From an uncultured Collinsella sp. (lineage in GTDB: Bacteria > Actinomycetota > Coriobacteriia > Coriobacteriales > Coriobacteriaceae): a stretch of 64,000 nt of DNA. Shown in pieces: positions 52,646 to 62,387 of the stretch; the first letter of the stretch is position 1; each line of letters starts with the position of its first letter. The translations under genes were made by a program, and so were the position numbers. Location: NCBI GenBank assembly GCA_902470695.1, contig CABRHH010000002.1, positions 1 to 64,000 of the forward strand, read 5' to 3'. Below the pieces are notes generated by a model that worked only from the letters and a program-made list of their open reading frames with translations, was not told where the DNA came from and searched no databases.

Positions 52646-53200
52646 ATGCCGATGACGGGGCACGAACGTAGGATGGGGCTGCTCGAGCAGCTGCGCGGGG
52701 CGTCGATGCCGGTTTCCGGTACGGAGCTGGCACGGCGGCTCGGGGTGAGCCGTCAGGTCATCGTGCAGGATATCGCCCTGCTGCGGGCCGACGGGCGCGA
52801 TATCGTCGCCACCAACCGTGGCTACGTTTTGCGCGAGCGCGGTGCGGAGCCTACGGTGCCCACGCGCCTGCTCAAGGTTCGCCATACGGTGGAGGAGCTG
52901 GAGGAGGAGCTGACGGCGATCGTCGACTTGGGCGGCGCGGTCCTCAACGTGATGGTGAACCACCGGGCTTACGGGAAGATCACCGCCGATTTGGACATTC
53001 GCAGCCGCCGGGACATCGCGCACTACCTGGAGGATATTCAGAGCGGCAAGAGCACGCCGCTCATGACGGTGACCAGCGGCTACCATTTCCATCGGGTGGC
53101 GGCCGACAGCGAGGAGGCGCTCGACGAGATCGAGCAGGCGCTCGCCGCCCGAGGCTTTTTGGCCGAGGTCCTGCCATACGAAAAGGACGGCTTCCGGTAG
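52646..53200 (+). CDS. niaR: NiaR transcriptional repressor of NAD synthesis (3H domain)
   Basis: The 184-residue protein has an HTH_11 winged helix (~8-60, VSGTELARRLGVSRQVIVQD) and a C-terminal 3H domain. The metal/ligand residues of that domain are in place: a His and a Glu eight residues later in RHTVEELEEE, NHRAYG, and GYHFHR. NiaR proteins repress nad genes when nicotinate is present. It lies 88 bases after nadC, and the operon promoter has a tandem operator, so feedback control of its own operon is likely. Confidence 0.9.
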   Translation: MPMTGHERRMGLLEQLRGASMPVSGTELARRLGVSRQVIVQDIALLRADGRDIVATNRGYVLRERGAEPTVPTRLLKVRHTVEELEEELTAIVDLGGAVLNVMVNHRAYGKITADLDIRSRRDIAHYLEDIQSGKSTPLMTVTSGYHFHRVAADSEEALDEIEQALAARGFLAEVLPYEKDGFR

Positions 53201-53294
53201 CGCTGCGCGGTGCACCGGGCTCGGCGGGCGTTGGGCGCGCCGGGTTCCGGGCGTTGCGGGCGCGACGGGCGCTGTCATATATGCGCGCGGGACG
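53201..53294. other. 3' flank of niaR
   Basis: Short GC-rich stretch before the repeat array; no terminator with a T-run was found. Confidence 0.3.
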
Positions 53295-53520
53295 CGTCTC
53301 GCTACTGTCAGCTGTGTACGACTGTCAGCTATGCACGGGCTCATGCAGAAATATGGAAATCCTGCTCGCATTCTCAAAGGTAGATTGGCCAAAGGGATAT
53401 GAACAATGTATCAGCTCTTCCTGGTAACGCTGCCAAATCGTGCACAGCTGACAGTCGTACACAGCTGACAGTGCCCGGGTGCCGCCCACACACAGCTGAC
53501 AGTCGCACGCGGCCGGCGAC
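53295..53520. repeat. Family 2 inverted array of 17-bp repeats, locus 3
   Basis: The smallest copy of family 2. Two forward units (TGTCAGCTGTGTACGAC at ~53307, then a partial) precede a ~115-base core. Two to three inverted units (GTCGTACACAGCTGACAGT and relatives) follow up to ~53510. The core ends in GCTGCCAAATCGTGCACAGC, shared with locus 1, but the rest of the core has diverged. Confidence 0.75.
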
Positions 53521-53598
53521 GGTGTACATCCGGCATCGGCTGCGCTGGCAATCGTGGGCGGGGCAGGCAGACCGCACGCAGCCAAGTGGCCCCGTCAA

Positions 53599-53633
53599 CA
53601 AAAGAGGCCTCCGGCGCAATGCCGAAGGCCTCT
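53599..53633 (-). terminator. Ferredoxin gene terminator
   Basis: On the minus strand AGAGGCCTTCGGC pairs with GCCGGAGGCCTCT around ATTGC and runs into TTTT, 40 bases after the ferredoxin stop. Confidence 0.8.
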
Positions 53634-53672
53634 GGGCGTCGCAAGTGAAAGCGCGGGCGAAAGACCGGCTCG

Positions 53673-53858
53673 TTACTCCTCGACGATCTCGGTGATGGCG
53701 CCGGCGGGGCAGGCGTCCTGGCAGGCGCCACAGGCCACGCAGGAGTCCTCGTCGGTCACGGTGGCGACGTCGGTCACCTCGAGCACGCCGGCCGGGCAAG
53801 CGTCGACGCAGACGCCGCAGGCGATGCACTCATCGGCCTCGATAACGGGATGTGCCAT
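53673..53858 (-). CDS. 2[4Fe-4S] ferredoxin
   Basis: The 61-residue protein has two clostridial-type clusters, CIACGVCVDACPAG and CVACGACQDACPAG, preceded by MAHPVIEADE. It is a small cytoplasmic electron carrier. The start at 53858 follows a strong AGGAGGA. The gene is monocistronic with its own promoter and terminator. Confidence 0.95.
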   Translation of the reverse strand: MAHPVIEADECIACGVCVDACPAGVLEVTDVATVTDEDSCVACGACQDACPAGAITEIVEE

Positions 53859-53922
53859 GATAATCCTCCTCTGTTGCGCCCGATGCCACAGGCGAAGAAG
53901 GCAGCGGGTCTTTACGGGATTC

Positions 53923-53950
53923 AAAATACCACGCCATGCCGGCAATGCAA
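53923..53950 (-). promoter_or_regulatory. Ferredoxin promoter
   Basis: On the minus strand TTGCAT (53945-53950) and TATTTT (53923-53928) are 16 bases apart. Upstream of it lies an inverted repeat CGAACGG/CCGTTCG (53957-53980) and CAGGTAACCTG (53993-54003). The gap 53951-54163 holds no gene. Confidence 0.55.
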
Positions 53951-54163
53951 GACCTTCGAACGGCTTTTTACTACCGTTCGCCGAGTCAGCCACAGGTAAC
54001 CTGACGTGCTCTTTGTCGAAGAACCCACCGCACGAAGTCGGTGGTCTGCGGTGTCAAAGAGGCGGATGGGGTCGCTGCCGGTCTGCCGCACGGCACGCCC
54101 ATGGCCGGGTCAGGTCGGGGGTCGCCCTGGTGCCGCGTCGATGGCGTTTGCTTTGGTCGAAGA

Positions 54164-54238
54164 AGTTTCAGGTATACCTGAAACTATGCATCCACAACCC
54201 CAAAAATCTCAGATATACCTGAAACTTTTTGCTATGAT
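54164..54238 (+). promoter_or_regulatory. Promoter with two copies of a 22-bp palindromic operator
   Basis: A perfect 22-base palindrome (54164-54185, centre TTTCAGGTATACCTGAAA) is followed 41 bases later by a second copy at 54205-54226 that matches at 19 of 22 positions. A -10 TATGAT lies at 54233-54238. The second site covers the spacer of this promoter. A dimeric repressor binding both sites is the simplest reading; its gene is not evident. Confidence 0.65.
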
Positions 54239-54280
54239 GTGATTGACCGTTCAGATTGCTCAGCGAAAAGGCGGTATGTG

Positions 54281-55531
54281 ATGGCGCTGGAAGCACCCCT
54301 CGTAAAACGTCCTCGCTACCAGCGAGTTATCGATTCGTATCGCGACACCGAGCAGGTCAAGGTGCTTCAGGGCGTCCGTCGCTGTGGCAAGTCGGCGCTG
54401 ATGCAGATGACGCGTGCCGGCTTGATTGCGCGCGGCGTCGAGGGGCGCAACATATACTATCGGCGCTTCGACTCGTTCGACACGCCGCTCGATTATTCGG
54501 CGCACGACCTTATGGACGATCTCGCGCGCGCCTTTGAGGGCTCCGATTCATCGAAAACCATGTATGTGTTCCTCGATGAGATTCAGGAGATCGCGGGATG
54601 GGAACGCGTTGTTCGGCGTCTGCACACACGCGCGCAGACGGACGTGTACATCACCGGATCGAACGCGCACATCCTGTCCTCGGACCTGACGACGCAGCTG
54701 TCTGGCCGCTATGTGAGCATCATGGTCTATCCGCTTTCGTTCTCGGAATTCCTGACGTTCAAAGCGGCGCAGGAAGAGGCCGTTGCTGAGCCCTTTGACC
54801 AAGCATTTGCTGAGTTCTTGCGCTATGGTGGCATGCCGAGTTTGTTTGCCCTGCGCGAGCGTGACGACGAGCAGGTTGTGCGTGAGCTCTCGGCGATCCA
54901 GGACACCGTGATCCTGAACGATGTGGCTCGGCGGCTTGGGCTTCGCGACATAGCCTTGCTCCAGCGCCTGGTTACCTATCTGTTTTCCACGTCGGGCAAT
55001 CGGTTTTCCACAAACAAAATCGTTGGAGCCCTCGCAAATGCCCGGCGCAAAACATCCGCCGAGACCATAGACGGCTATATCGACGGTTTGGAAAAGGCAT
55101 ATATCGTGCACGAGGTCGTGCAAGAGGGATTGCAAGGCAAGGAGATCCTTTCGCCGCTTAGAAAGTTCTATCCGGTTGACCCGGGGTTGCGGAGTCTGGT
55201 TGCGGGTGCGGCGGCGGGAGAGAACACCGGCTTTCAACTTGAGGCGGCGGTGCACGGAGAGCTGGTGCGCAGGGGGTATGCGCTTACCGTCGGATCGTTG
55301 CGCGCTGGAGAGGTCGACTTTGTGGCGCGGCGCGGCCTGGAGCGACTGTACGTTCAGGTGAGCGAGAGTATCCTCAACGAAGTGACGCGCGAGCGCGAGC
55401 TGGGCCCGCTCCGAGCCGTGGGAAATTCGTTTCCCAAGGTGGTGCTCACGCTCGACCGCGTGGGGCTGGGGACCACAAGCGACGGCATTACGGTCGCGAA
55501 CGTTATAGATTGGCTGTTGGACGAGGCGTAA
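54281..55531 (+). CDS. AAA ATPase of the DUF4143 family, second copy
   Basis: The 416-residue protein has a standard P-loop (VLQGVRRCGKSALM), Walker B (TMYVFLDEIQEI), sensor (DVYITGSNAHIL) and the linker YPLSFSEFL. A C-terminal DUF4143 domain follows with ETIDGYIDGLEKAYIV, KFYPVDPGLRS and GEVDFVARRG. Unlike the copy at 42235 its P-loop is canonical. The ATG at 54281 is preferred because GAAAAGGCGG lies upstream; a GTG at 54239 is possible. Function unknown. It stands alone behind its own palindromic operator. Confidence 0.85.
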   Translation: MALEAPLVKRPRYQRVIDSYRDTEQVKVLQGVRRCGKSALMQMTRAGLIARGVEGRNIYYRRFDSFDTPLDYSAHDLMDDLARAFEGSDSSKTMYVFLDEIQEIAGWERVVRRLHTRAQTDVYITGSNAHILSSDLTTQLSGRYVSIMVYPLSFSEFLTFKAAQEEAVAEPFDQAFAEFLRYGGMPSLFALRERDDEQVVRELSAIQDTVILNDVARRLGLRDIALLQRLVTYLFSTSGNRFSTNKIVGALANARRKTSAETIDGYIDGLEKAYIVHEVVQEGLQGKEILSPLRKFYPVDPGLRSLVAGAAAGENTGFQLEAAVHGELVRRGYALTVGSLRAGEVDFVARRGLERLYVQVSESILNEVTRERELGPLRAVGNSFPKVVLTLDRVGLGTTSDGITVANVIDWLLDEA

Positions 55532-55553
55532 GTGCGGACAGGCGCGTGGGCTC

Positions 55554-55745
55554 ATGCATCGGGTGGGGCTTTGCCTGCGGATGGCCGAGGCGCTGAGCCA
55601 TGCGGACGGGGTTCCGCACGCGAACGTGACGCCCAAGCCTGAGCGCCTGATGCGTGCCGTCGGCGCGGACGTGCTGCGCATCTCCGCCGCCATTGAGAGC
55701 GGCATGGACACGGTGCTTGTGACGGCAGAGGCCGCGGGGGCGTAA
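55554..55745 (+). CDS. Small doubtful open frame downstream of the ATPase
   Basis: A 63-codon frame ends HVNVTP-like sequence then RLMRAVGADVLRISAAIESG and stops at 55743-55745. Third positions are strongly G/C as in real genes, but there is no ribosome binding site and no recognised family. It may be the tail of a lost gene. The opposite strand near 55770-55877 is also coding-like (RPFDEYSSDFWHAEGLEMAF). Both could be relics. Confidence 0.25.
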   Translation: MHRVGLCLRMAEALSHADGVPHANVTPKPERLMRAVGADVLRISAAIESGMDTVLVTAEAAGA

Positions 55746-56059
55746 GCGCTGCCGCGTGCGATGCGGTCTCCCTTGCATCTCGCTGGACGCCTGAACGATG
55801 CTCGGCACATCGAACGCCATTTCGAGTCCCTCGGCGTGCCAAAAATCGCTCGAATACTCATCGAAGGGCCGCAGCATGGCGCGCCCTTACCGCCGCGCAC
55901 CACCTTGCTGTCGTGGAGAACAAGAAATCTTATATGAATTGACTTAGATTTTGTATATCACGCGCCATAAGAGGATATAGTACTTCCTGAACGAAAAGCA
56001 CCGACGCCGCCCGCCTCGCGCAACGGCGAGCGGGCACCCCAATCAGAAGGGACTCCACT
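55746..56059. promoter_or_regulatory. Upstream region of the dnaK operon
   Basis: An AT-rich stretch at 55920-55985 contains TTGACT and, further on, TTGTAT and TATAGT with 19-base spacing. The exact promoter cannot be fixed. No copy of the HspR operator (CTTGAGT-N7-ACTCAAG) was found, though the regulator is encoded in the operon. Confidence 0.4.
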
Positions 56060-57958
<1,899 letters not shown>

Positions 57959-57983
57959 GCATGTCCAGCCATTCAGACCGAAC

Positions 57984-58008
57984 CGGGGCGGCAGCAAGCG
58001 CCGCCCCG
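57984..58008 (+). promoter_or_regulatory. Hairpin between dnaK and grpE
   Basis: CGGGGCGGC pairs perfectly with GCCGCCCCG across a 7-base loop, 25 bases after the dnaK stop. There is no T-run. It may stabilise the dnaK mRNA or limit expression of the following genes. Confidence 0.55.
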
Positions 58009-58029
58009 CACGATCCCAAGGAGACGGAC

Positions 58030-58821
58030 GTGAAGATTCCCGTAGAGGACGCCCGCGATCGCGCCGCCGATGCGGCCGATGACGAGGCGACTGAGGCGAC
58101 GTCTGCGTCGGCCTCCCCGGATGTTGAGGATATGCCGGCTGGTGAGGAGGGTTCGACCATGACGGAAGAGGAGATGGTCGAGGCTGCTATCCGCGCAGGC
58201 GAGCAGGCAGCCGACGATGATTTCAAGCTCAAGTTCGAGCAGGCCCAGCAGGACCTGGCGAGCGCCCGCGCGGAGCTCGAAGCGGCTTCCGAGGCCCAGA
58301 AGGCCGCTGAGGAGCAGGCCGCCGATGCGGTTGCCCGCCACGCGCGCCTGCAGGCCGACTGGGAGAACTACCGCCGTCGCACGGCCCAGGAGCGCCTGGA
58401 CGAGCGCGAGCGCGCCACCGAGAAGCTCGTGGAGGCGCTGCTGCCGGTGGTGGACGACATGGAGCGCGCCCTCGATCACGCGCGCACCCAGGAGCTCGCA
58501 GAGGACTTTCAGCAGTTCGTCGATGGCGTGGACGCGGTGCGCTCCAAGCTGCTGAGCGTCTTCGACCGCGAGGGCGTCGAGGCGATCGATCCGGCGGGCG
58601 AGGCGTTCGATCCGAACATCCACCAGGCGGTGGGTCGTGTTGAGGACGCCGAGAAGTTCGACGAGACGGTCAACGACGTGTACCAGAAGGGGTACCGCAT
58701 GGGCGGCAAGATCTTGCGCCCGGCCATGGTGACGGTGACCTACGGTGGCGCCAAGCGCCCTGCTCCCGAGCCAGCTGAGCCCGAGGCGAGCGAGAGCGAA
58801 CCGGCGGCATCCGACAAGTAG
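58030..58821 (+). CDS. grpE: Nucleotide exchange factor GrpE
   Basis: The 263-residue protein has an acidic N-terminus, a long coiled coil (~60-130) and the GrpE core with ADWENYRRRTAQE, LLPVVDDMERAL, and the C-terminal beta motif VYQKGYRMGGKILRPAMVTV. It drives ADP release from DnaK. The GTG at 58030 is chosen because AAGGAG lies 6 bases upstream and the strong hairpin at 57984-58008 would otherwise be inside the gene. An in-frame ATG at 57961, two bases after the dnaK stop, is the alternative. A Glu/Ala/Ser-rich tail ends the protein. Confidence 0.92.
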   Translation: MKIPVEDARDRAADAADDEATEATSASASPDVEDMPAGEEGSTMTEEEMVEAAIRAGEQAADDDFKLKFEQAQQDLASARAELEAASEAQKAAEEQAADAVARHARLQADWENYRRRTAQERLDERERATEKLVEALLPVVDDMERALDHARTQELAEDFQQFVDGVDAVRSKLLSVFDREGVEAIDPAGEAFDPNIHQAVGRVEDAEKFDETVNDVYQKGYRMGGKILRPAMVTVTYGGAKRPAPEPAEPEASESEPAASDK

Positions 58822-58828
58822 CGCGCAA

Positions 58829-58859
58829 GGGCTCCGGGATAGGCACCCGGGGCCCTTTT
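58829..58859 (+). terminator. Intra-operon terminator between grpE and dnaJ
   Basis: GGGCTCCGGG pairs with CCCGGGGCCC (one G-U) around ATAGGCA and is followed by TTTT. It should reduce read-through into dnaJ and hspR. Confidence 0.7.
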
Positions 58860-58890
58860 CAACAGGACGTATCGATGAGAGGGGGCCACG

Positions 58891-59856
58891 ATGGCTGCGG
58901 CAAAAACGTTCTACGATGTCCTCGGCGTGTCGAAGGATGCCTCCGATGACGACATCAAGAAGGCGTTTCGCAAGCTCGCGGTGAAATACCATCCCGATCG
59001 CGGCGGCGACGAGCAGAAGTTCAAGGAGATCAGCGAGGCGTACGACACGCTCTCGAATCCCGAGAAGCGGCGCGAGTACGATCAGATGCTCATGTTCGGC
59101 GGCGCGCCGGGCCAGGGCGGGTCGTATGCCGGCGGCGCAGGCGGCGCCTGGGCCGACATCTTCGACAGCGTGATGCGCGGAGAAGGCGTGGGCGGCTCCA
59201 ATTGGGCGCAGGGATTCAGCGGCTTCAACGGGTTCGGCGGATTTGGCGGCGGCCAGGGCCGTGCGGCTCGCCCGCGCCGCGGCGGCGACCTGTCGCTGTC
59301 GATCGACGTGTCGTTCGAGGATGCCTTCCGCGGCTCGTCCCAGCAGGTCACCTATCGCGTGCCGTCCACCGGCGAGCAGCAGACGGTGGCCGTGACCATC
59401 CCGGCGGGCACCTACGACGGCAGCAAGCTGCGGTTCAAGCGCCGCGGCGAGTACGGGGCCGCCGGCGGGGAGCGCGGCGACTTGCTGGTGACGTTCCATG
59501 TGGCGGAGCACCCGCTGTTCAAGCGCATGGGCAAGACGGCCGACATGAGCCTGGAGGTGCCGATCTCCATCTACGAGGCAGCGCTGGGCTGCACCGTCGA
59601 TGTCCCAACGCCGGGCGGCGCCACCGTGCGCATGAAGGTGCCCGCCGGCACCCAATCGGGCAAGACCTTCCGCTTCAAGGAGATGGGCGCGCCCGACATG
59701 AAAAACCGCGGGCGCACCGGCGCGCTGATGGTGAAGGTCGCCGTGCAGGTCCCCACCTCGCTGGGCGATAAGGAGCGCACGGCGCTGGAAAAGCTGCGGG
59801 ACGCCGATGCGCGTGCGTACCGCTCGAAGGTGGAGCGCTACCGGGCGGTTGTGTAG
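58891..59856 (+). CDS. DnaJ-family co-chaperone without zinc fingers (CbpA-like)
   Basis: The 321-residue protein has a J domain (~6-66, with HPD in KYHPDRGGD), a Gly/Phe-rich region (~72-130) and the two-lobed C-terminal substrate-binding domain (DLSLSIDVSFEDAFRGSSQQ onwards). The CXXCXGXG zinc-finger block of DnaJ is absent, as in CbpA/DnaJ class B proteins. It stimulates DnaK ATPase. It is third in the dnaK operon, where a type A dnaJ would be expected. The ATG follows GAGAGGGGG. Confidence 0.9.
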   Translation: MAAAKTFYDVLGVSKDASDDDIKKAFRKLAVKYHPDRGGDEQKFKEISEAYDTLSNPEKRREYDQMLMFGGAPGQGGSYAGGAGGAWADIFDSVMRGEGVGGSNWAQGFSGFNGFGGFGGGQGRAARPRRGGDLSLSIDVSFEDAFRGSSQQVTYRVPSTGEQQTVAVTIPAGTYDGSKLRFKRRGEYGAAGGERGDLLVTFHVAEHPLFKRMGKTADMSLEVPISIYEAALGCTVDVPTPGGATVRMKVPAGTQSGKTFRFKEMGAPDMKNRGRTGALMVKVAVQVPTSLGDKERTALEKLRDADARAYRSKVERYRAVV

Positions 59857-59958
59857 CGCCGCGGTGCCGGCGCGCGGCGCGTGCGGGTAGCGGCGCCATG
59901 CGAGTAAGATGGAAGAGCCGTCGAATGGGTCGGCGGCAGCTGGGCAAGGAGGATGACG

Positions 59959-60372
59959 ATGTCCAAGGATGGGCGCGATAAGCCGTTGTACATGATTTCC
60001 GTTGCGGCGGAGCTCACGGGCATGCATCCTCAGACCCTGCGCGTATACGAGTCGAAGGGTCTGGTGAATCCCAAGCGATCGGGCGGCAACACGCGCCTGT
60101 ACTCGCAGGCCGACATCGAGCGGCTCGAGCTGATCAACCAGCTCACCGACGAGGGCATCAACCTTGCCGGCGTGGTGCGTATCCTCGACATGAAGGAGCG
60201 TGCCGAGGACCGCGAGCGGGAAAACGAGAAGCTCCGCGCGCGCGTGCGCCAGCTTGAGGAAGAGCTGCACGAGTTCAAGATGCAGAAGCGGATCACGGCG
60301 CTGGCGCCGCGCGATGGCTCGGCCGATCCCGAGAAGGTCTTGCGCGGTTTGCTGGGCGGCGGCGGGCTGTAG
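59959..60372 (+). CDS. hspR: MerR-type heat-shock repressor HspR
   Basis: The 137-residue protein has a MerR helix-turn-helix (MISVAAELTGMHPQTLRVYE, then KGLVNPKRSGGNTRLYS) and a coiled coil (~75-115). In actinobacteria HspR represses the dnaK operon with DnaK as co-repressor. The ATG at 59959 is preferred to 59953, which would sit directly against the AAGGAGG ribosome site. It is the last gene of the operon. Confidence 0.92.
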   Translation: MSKDGRDKPLYMISVAAELTGMHPQTLRVYESKGLVNPKRSGGNTRLYSQADIERLELINQLTDEGINLAGVVRILDMKERAEDRERENEKLRARVRQLEEELHEFKMQKRITALAPRDGSADPEKVLRGLLGGGGL

Positions 60373-60713
60373 CGTTTGGCCATCGTGCGATCTGGACCGG
60401 TGCATTCGGTGCCGCGTGGCGGCGCATGGATCCGCCGTTGCCGTGTGGAACGTTGCGTTCGGGATGCGCTTCAGGCTTATGTGCGCCGCCTTTCTGCGCC
60501 GGCGTTGCTATATGCACGGCGCAGTGCGTGCCCCGTTAGGGCGATCTGCTCCCCCGTTTTGATAAGACGCGTCCAGGTCGAGGCGTGTCCGGATTCGTAC
60601 ATTTGCGTACAAAAACCTACCGTTGAGGGTTCTTGTGAACATCTGTCCTCGCGGTCTGCGACAATACCTGTCAAGCGCATGAAGCGACGTGCGCACGGAC
60701 CGAGGAGGAAGAT
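60373..60713. other. Gap between hspR and the zinc-ribbon membrane gene
   Basis: No gene is supported. Small inverted repeats are visible: CGTAC-ATTTG-CGTAC-like at ~60595-60610 and GTTC-TTGT-GAAC at ~60628-60639. They lie in the likely promoter region of the next gene. Confidence 0.35.
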
Positions 60714-62231
60714 ATGGCTGAGTGCAAGCAGTGCGGGGGCGCGGTCCCCGATGATGCTTCGTTCTGTCCGTCGTGCGGAGCGCCGCAGCTCGATGGTGCT
60801 GCGGTAACGCCGACGGGCGCTGTGGAGCAGGGAAGCGAGGGCGACGGCGCAGCCGAGGCGGCAGGGTCGCCGGCTGTCGAGCGGGCCGAGGTTGTCGAGA
60901 AATCCCAGGATACCGAGAGGCCTGTGGCCGCAGACGCTGCCGCTGCCGATGGGCCGGTCGCCGAGGCCACAGATGCCTCCATGGTCAGCGAGGGCGCCGG
61001 GGTAGCAGACGCTACCGTTGCCGGCGAGCCGCTTGCCGAGGCCACATCGGCCGACAGCGCCGCTGAGACGGTTTCCGAGGAGTCGGCTACGGGCACGCGC
61101 GATGCAGCGTCGCCCGAGTCCGCTGCGGAGCCCGTTGGCGCCGCAGCCGAGCCGACGGACGTCCCGGGTGCCGCTCAACCGGCCGCTCCCGTGCCACCCG
61201 CCGCACCCGAGGCGGCGTCGTCCGCCGGGGCGGTCCCAGCAGCCGCTCCCGCCGCGCCGCAGACCGCACCTGTGCCTGCGCCGGCCCCTGCGCCCGGCGG
61301 CCCTGCTCCTGCCCCCGCGCCGGCGCCCGAGCCCGAGCCGAACACGCCGCCGGTTGACTGGAGCTACGGCAACCAATCCCCGGCCACGCCCGATGCGGGC
61401 CTGATGCCCCAGGGGCAGCCCCGCGATCCGCGCAGCCCGCTCAAGCGCGCCTGGGCCGATTTCAAGACCTCCCCGGGCCACTGGTCGATGCCCGCGAAGC
61501 TTGCCCTGCTGCAGCTCGTCCCTGTTGCGGGCGTCGTTGCCGCAACGGGCTACATCCAGCAGTGGGGCGCCGAGCAGGCATTCGGCCGTCGCGAGCCGCT
61601 GCCCACCAGGATCGTGCGCCCCGGCGTGCTCGAGGCCGGCTTCAACGCGGTGCTCACCAGCTGTGTGCTGGGAGCGGTCATGTTCTGCATCAACTTCGTG
61701 CTCGATGGGTTGACAGGCGGTGAGGGCGCCGGCGAGTTCATCTCCATCGCGCTGGGCCTGCTGGTGAGCCCGCTGTTCGCCATCATGACGCTGCGTTCGG
61801 CCATCTGCTGGCGCGTGAAGCCCGGCCTGTCGGTTTCGCGCGCGTGGAAGATGCTCACCACGCAGGGCAAGACCGGTCCGTTGTTCACCGCCGTGCTGGT
61901 TCCCTCGTTGATCATGGGGGTCATCGTGGGGGTCGCGGCATTCGTTCTGGTCAGCATCGTCACGATGCGGCTGAGTGCCTCGATGGCGGCTTACTCGATG
62001 GTCTATGACTACTATTACGGGGACTTGTATGTGGTGCTGCTGAATGAGCTGCCGGTCATCCTGTTCAACATCGTGGTGTTCGTCCTTATCTTCTTGTTCT
62101 TCGCCAACGTCGCCGGCCTGGTGTCCACGCGCGCCGTCGGTTACTGGATGCGCGACTTTGCGCCCGAGACCTGGCAGGAGTACCAGGAGGGCGCCAAGGC
62201 CGACATCGCGAACCACCCGTTCGGTCGATAG
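60714..62231 (+). CDS. Zinc-ribbon membrane protein with Ala/Pro-rich linker (DUF4013-like)
   Basis: The 505-residue protein begins with a zinc ribbon (CKQCGGAVPDDASFCPSCG). A ~200-residue Ala/Glu/Pro-rich linker follows, then a C-terminal membrane block (~255-490) with about five hydrophobic segments resembling DUF4013. Motifs such as ALLQLVPVAGVVAATGY and SIALGLLVSPLFAIMTLRSA are visible. The topology suggests a cytoplasmic zinc ribbon tethered to a small integral membrane domain. Function unknown. The ATG follows GAGGAGGAAG. Monocistronic, upstream of tmk. Confidence 0.75.
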   Translation: MAECKQCGGAVPDDASFCPSCGAPQLDGAAVTPTGAVEQGSEGDGAAEAAGSPAVERAEVVEKSQDTERPVAADAAAADGPVAEATDASMVSEGAGVADATVAGEPLAEATSADSAAETVSEESATGTRDAASPESAAEPVGAAAEPTDVPGAAQPAAPVPPAAPEAASSAGAVPAAAPAAPQTAPVPAPAPAPGGPAPAPAPAPEPEPNTPPVDWSYGNQSPATPDAGLMPQGQPRDPRSPLKRAWADFKTSPGHWSMPAKLALLQLVPVAGVVAATGYIQQWGAEQAFGRREPLPTRIVRPGVLEAGFNAVLTSCVLGAVMFCINFVLDGLTGGEGAGEFISIALGLLVSPLFAIMTLRSAICWRVKPGLSVSRAWKMLTTQGKTGPLFTAVLVPSLIMGVIVGVAAFVLVSIVTMRLSASMAAYSMVYDYYYGDLYVVLLNELPVILFNIVVFVLIFLFFANVAGLVSTRAVGYWMRDFAPETWQEYQEGAKADIANHPFGR

Positions 62232-62387
62232 CCGCCCCGCGTTGCATATCGGTTGCGCCCTCGGCTCGGGAGTGGAGGTGCGCACCTGCATGCCGGCAGG
62301 TCCGTTGCCCTCTGTTGGGGGTCGCGGGCCTGCCGGCGTCTTGCCGGGGTATGATGGAGGTTCACGACGAGAGGGAAGCGAGTTCAC
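62232..62387 (+). terminator. Gap with weak hairpin before tmk
   Basis: GCCGGCAGG and CCTGCCGGC (near 62291 and 62329) are perfectly complementary but 26 or more bases apart, without a clear T-run. A weak terminator is possible. Confidence 0.25.

Noticed and set aside
55920..56059. HspR operator (HAIR) or CIRCE element upstream of dnaK
   Set aside because: No match to CTTGAGT-N7-ACTCAAG or to TTAGCACTC-N9-GAGTGCTAA was found in this region or before htpG.
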